The notes under the pieces are model-generated. The model had not been told where the DNA came from. It saw only the letters and a list, made by a program, of their open reading frames with translations, and searched no databases. Shown one piece after another: positions 4,979 through 5,639 of a stretch of 5,639 bases of DNA (the first letter of the stretch is position 1; each line of letters begins with the position of its first letter). The position numbers and the translations under genes were made by a program. Origin of the DNA: Candidatus Bathyarchaeota archaeon (GTDB lineage Archaea > Thermoproteota > Bathyarchaeia > TCS64); assembly GCA_016934355.1 (NCBI GenBank), contig JAFGTA010000118.1, positions 1-5,639 of the forward strand, in the 5' to 3' direction.

Positions 4979-5639
4979 GTTCAGCCGCCTGATTATATCG
5001 ACGGCTTTAGATAGTCCGCGAGTTTCGTAGTCGGCGATCTGGTCGACCTCAGTAGGCTTGGGTTCCTGGTTTCTGTTCACCCAGATCGTCTTGATGCCTA
5101 CCATCTTGGCTGGTCTGATGTCGCTTAGGGGCGTGTCGCCGATGCTCACAGTCTCGCTGGGCTTGGCCTTCGCTATCCTCAGCGCCTTACGGTAGTACTC
5201 TGGCTCTGTCTTGAGGAGCCCCATGGACGGCTCGCTGAAGGTGTGTGCGAAGAACTTTTTTCCCGTCCTGAGTTCGAAGGTCTTCGCCTTCTCCCCCGCG
5301 CCGAAGCCTGTGCTCAGGCACAGCTGGAGCCCCATGGCTTTGAGTGACTCCAGCGCGGGCACGGCGTCGGGGAAGTAGATGGGGTCTTTCCTGGCCCTTC
5401 TGTGGGCGTCGTCGAACTTGGTGCAGATGAGTTGGGCCTCCTCCTCGTCGAACGGCATCTCCAGGTGGTCGAAGAGTAGCTTGCAGTGGAACATGGCGTC
5501 GTCGTGTCTGTCTAGGTACTTGGTGTGTATGAGAGCGCGGTGCACGTCGTAGACCCATGCGTGGTAGAGCTCCTCGCCGCTGTAACCGAGGACGCCTTCG
5601 AGGCTGCGCTCCATGACGCCGTCCATGTCGTGGAGGGTG
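4973..5639 (-). CDS. HAD-superfamily hydrolase (5' truncated), phosphatase-like
   Basis: This is a haloacid dehalogenase-like hydrolase, probably a soluble phosphatase of subfamily IA with a helical cap; the substrate is unknown. About 221 residues are visible and the frame remains open to the window edge. Motif I is DMDGV at 5629-5615, so the nucleophile Asp lies one codon before the Met at 5626; that Met cannot be the start, and the true start is just outside the window. Counting from that Met, a helical cap covers about 15-90. Motif II is LSTGFG at about 104-109. The motif III Lys is K139 in GLLKTEPEYY. Motif IV is GD at 163-164 with D169 in SIGDTPLSDI, followed by GIKTIWVNR, typical of phosphoglycolate-phosphatase-like members. 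It has the variant V rather than T after DxDG, seen in many HADs. It converges with the small + gene, with a 6-nt overlap of the two coding regions. Confidence 0.9.
   Translation of the reverse strand, partial: TLHDMDGVMERSLEGVLGYSGEELYHAWVYDVHRALIHTKYLDRHDDAMFHCKLLFDHLEMPFDEEEAQLICTKFDDAHRRARKDPIYFPDAVPALESLKAMGLQLCLSTGFGAGEKAKTFELRTGKKFFAHTFSEPSMGLLKTEPEYYRKALRIAKAKPSETVSIGDTPLSDIRPAKMVGIKTIWVNRNQEPKPTEVDQIADYETRGLSKAVDIIRRLNL

Noticed and set aside
1..5639. CRISPR arrays, tRNA/rRNA genes, transposases, attachment sites
   Set aside because: I searched by eye for regular repeats, cloverleaf signatures, terminal inverted repeats and transposase motifs and saw none.

Overview
The window comes from an archaeon. 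It carries an A-type (archaeal, V-like) ATP synthase gene cluster, an archaeal conserved protein of the COG1751 type, and promoters with an archaeal TATA-box layout that point to leaderless mRNAs. Coding GC is fairly high, with G or C usually in the third position, and AGG is common for Arg. The ATP synthase order here is A-B-D-C. The usual euryarchaeal operon runs H-I-K-E-C-F-A-B-D, with C upstream of A, so a lineage outside the classical Euryarchaeota (for example TACK or Bathyarchaeia-like) is plausible. I cannot assign a lineage with confidence from the sequence alone.

Layout: 1-3504 (+) is the tail of a tightly packed ATP synthase operon. It holds the C-terminal 155 residues of catalytic subunit A, then complete subunits B, D and C, with gaps of 2 nt, 2 nt and a 4-nt ATGA overlap. 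These encode the A1 catalytic head (A, B), the central stalk (D) and the socket that joins stalk to membrane ring (C). 3513-4106 (+) is a separately promoted, probably leaderless gene for a COG1751 protein with a pyruvate-kinase C-terminal-like fold.

4138-4490 (-) is a small two-gene unit facing the COG1751 gene. An 80-aa heptad-repeat protein is followed, through a GTGA stop/start overlap, by a 37-aa very hydrophobic peptide. I recognise neither. 4491-4690 is AT-rich and non-coding, with at least one strong TATA-like element. 4691 (or 4742) to 4978 (+) is a small unrecognised alpha/beta-like protein whose start is uncertain, because a good TATA box lies inside the longer reading frame. 4973-5639 (-) is a HAD-superfamily hydrolase cut off at its 5' end by the window edge. 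Its stop codon interlocks with that of the small + strand gene in the palindrome CTATAG.

The ATP synthase genes are ordinary and well supported. The most unusual material is in 4107-4978: the coupled coiled-coil/hydrophobic micro-gene pair, the AT-rich promoter region, and the small orphan gene. I saw no CRISPR array, tRNA, rRNA, transposase or integration signature.
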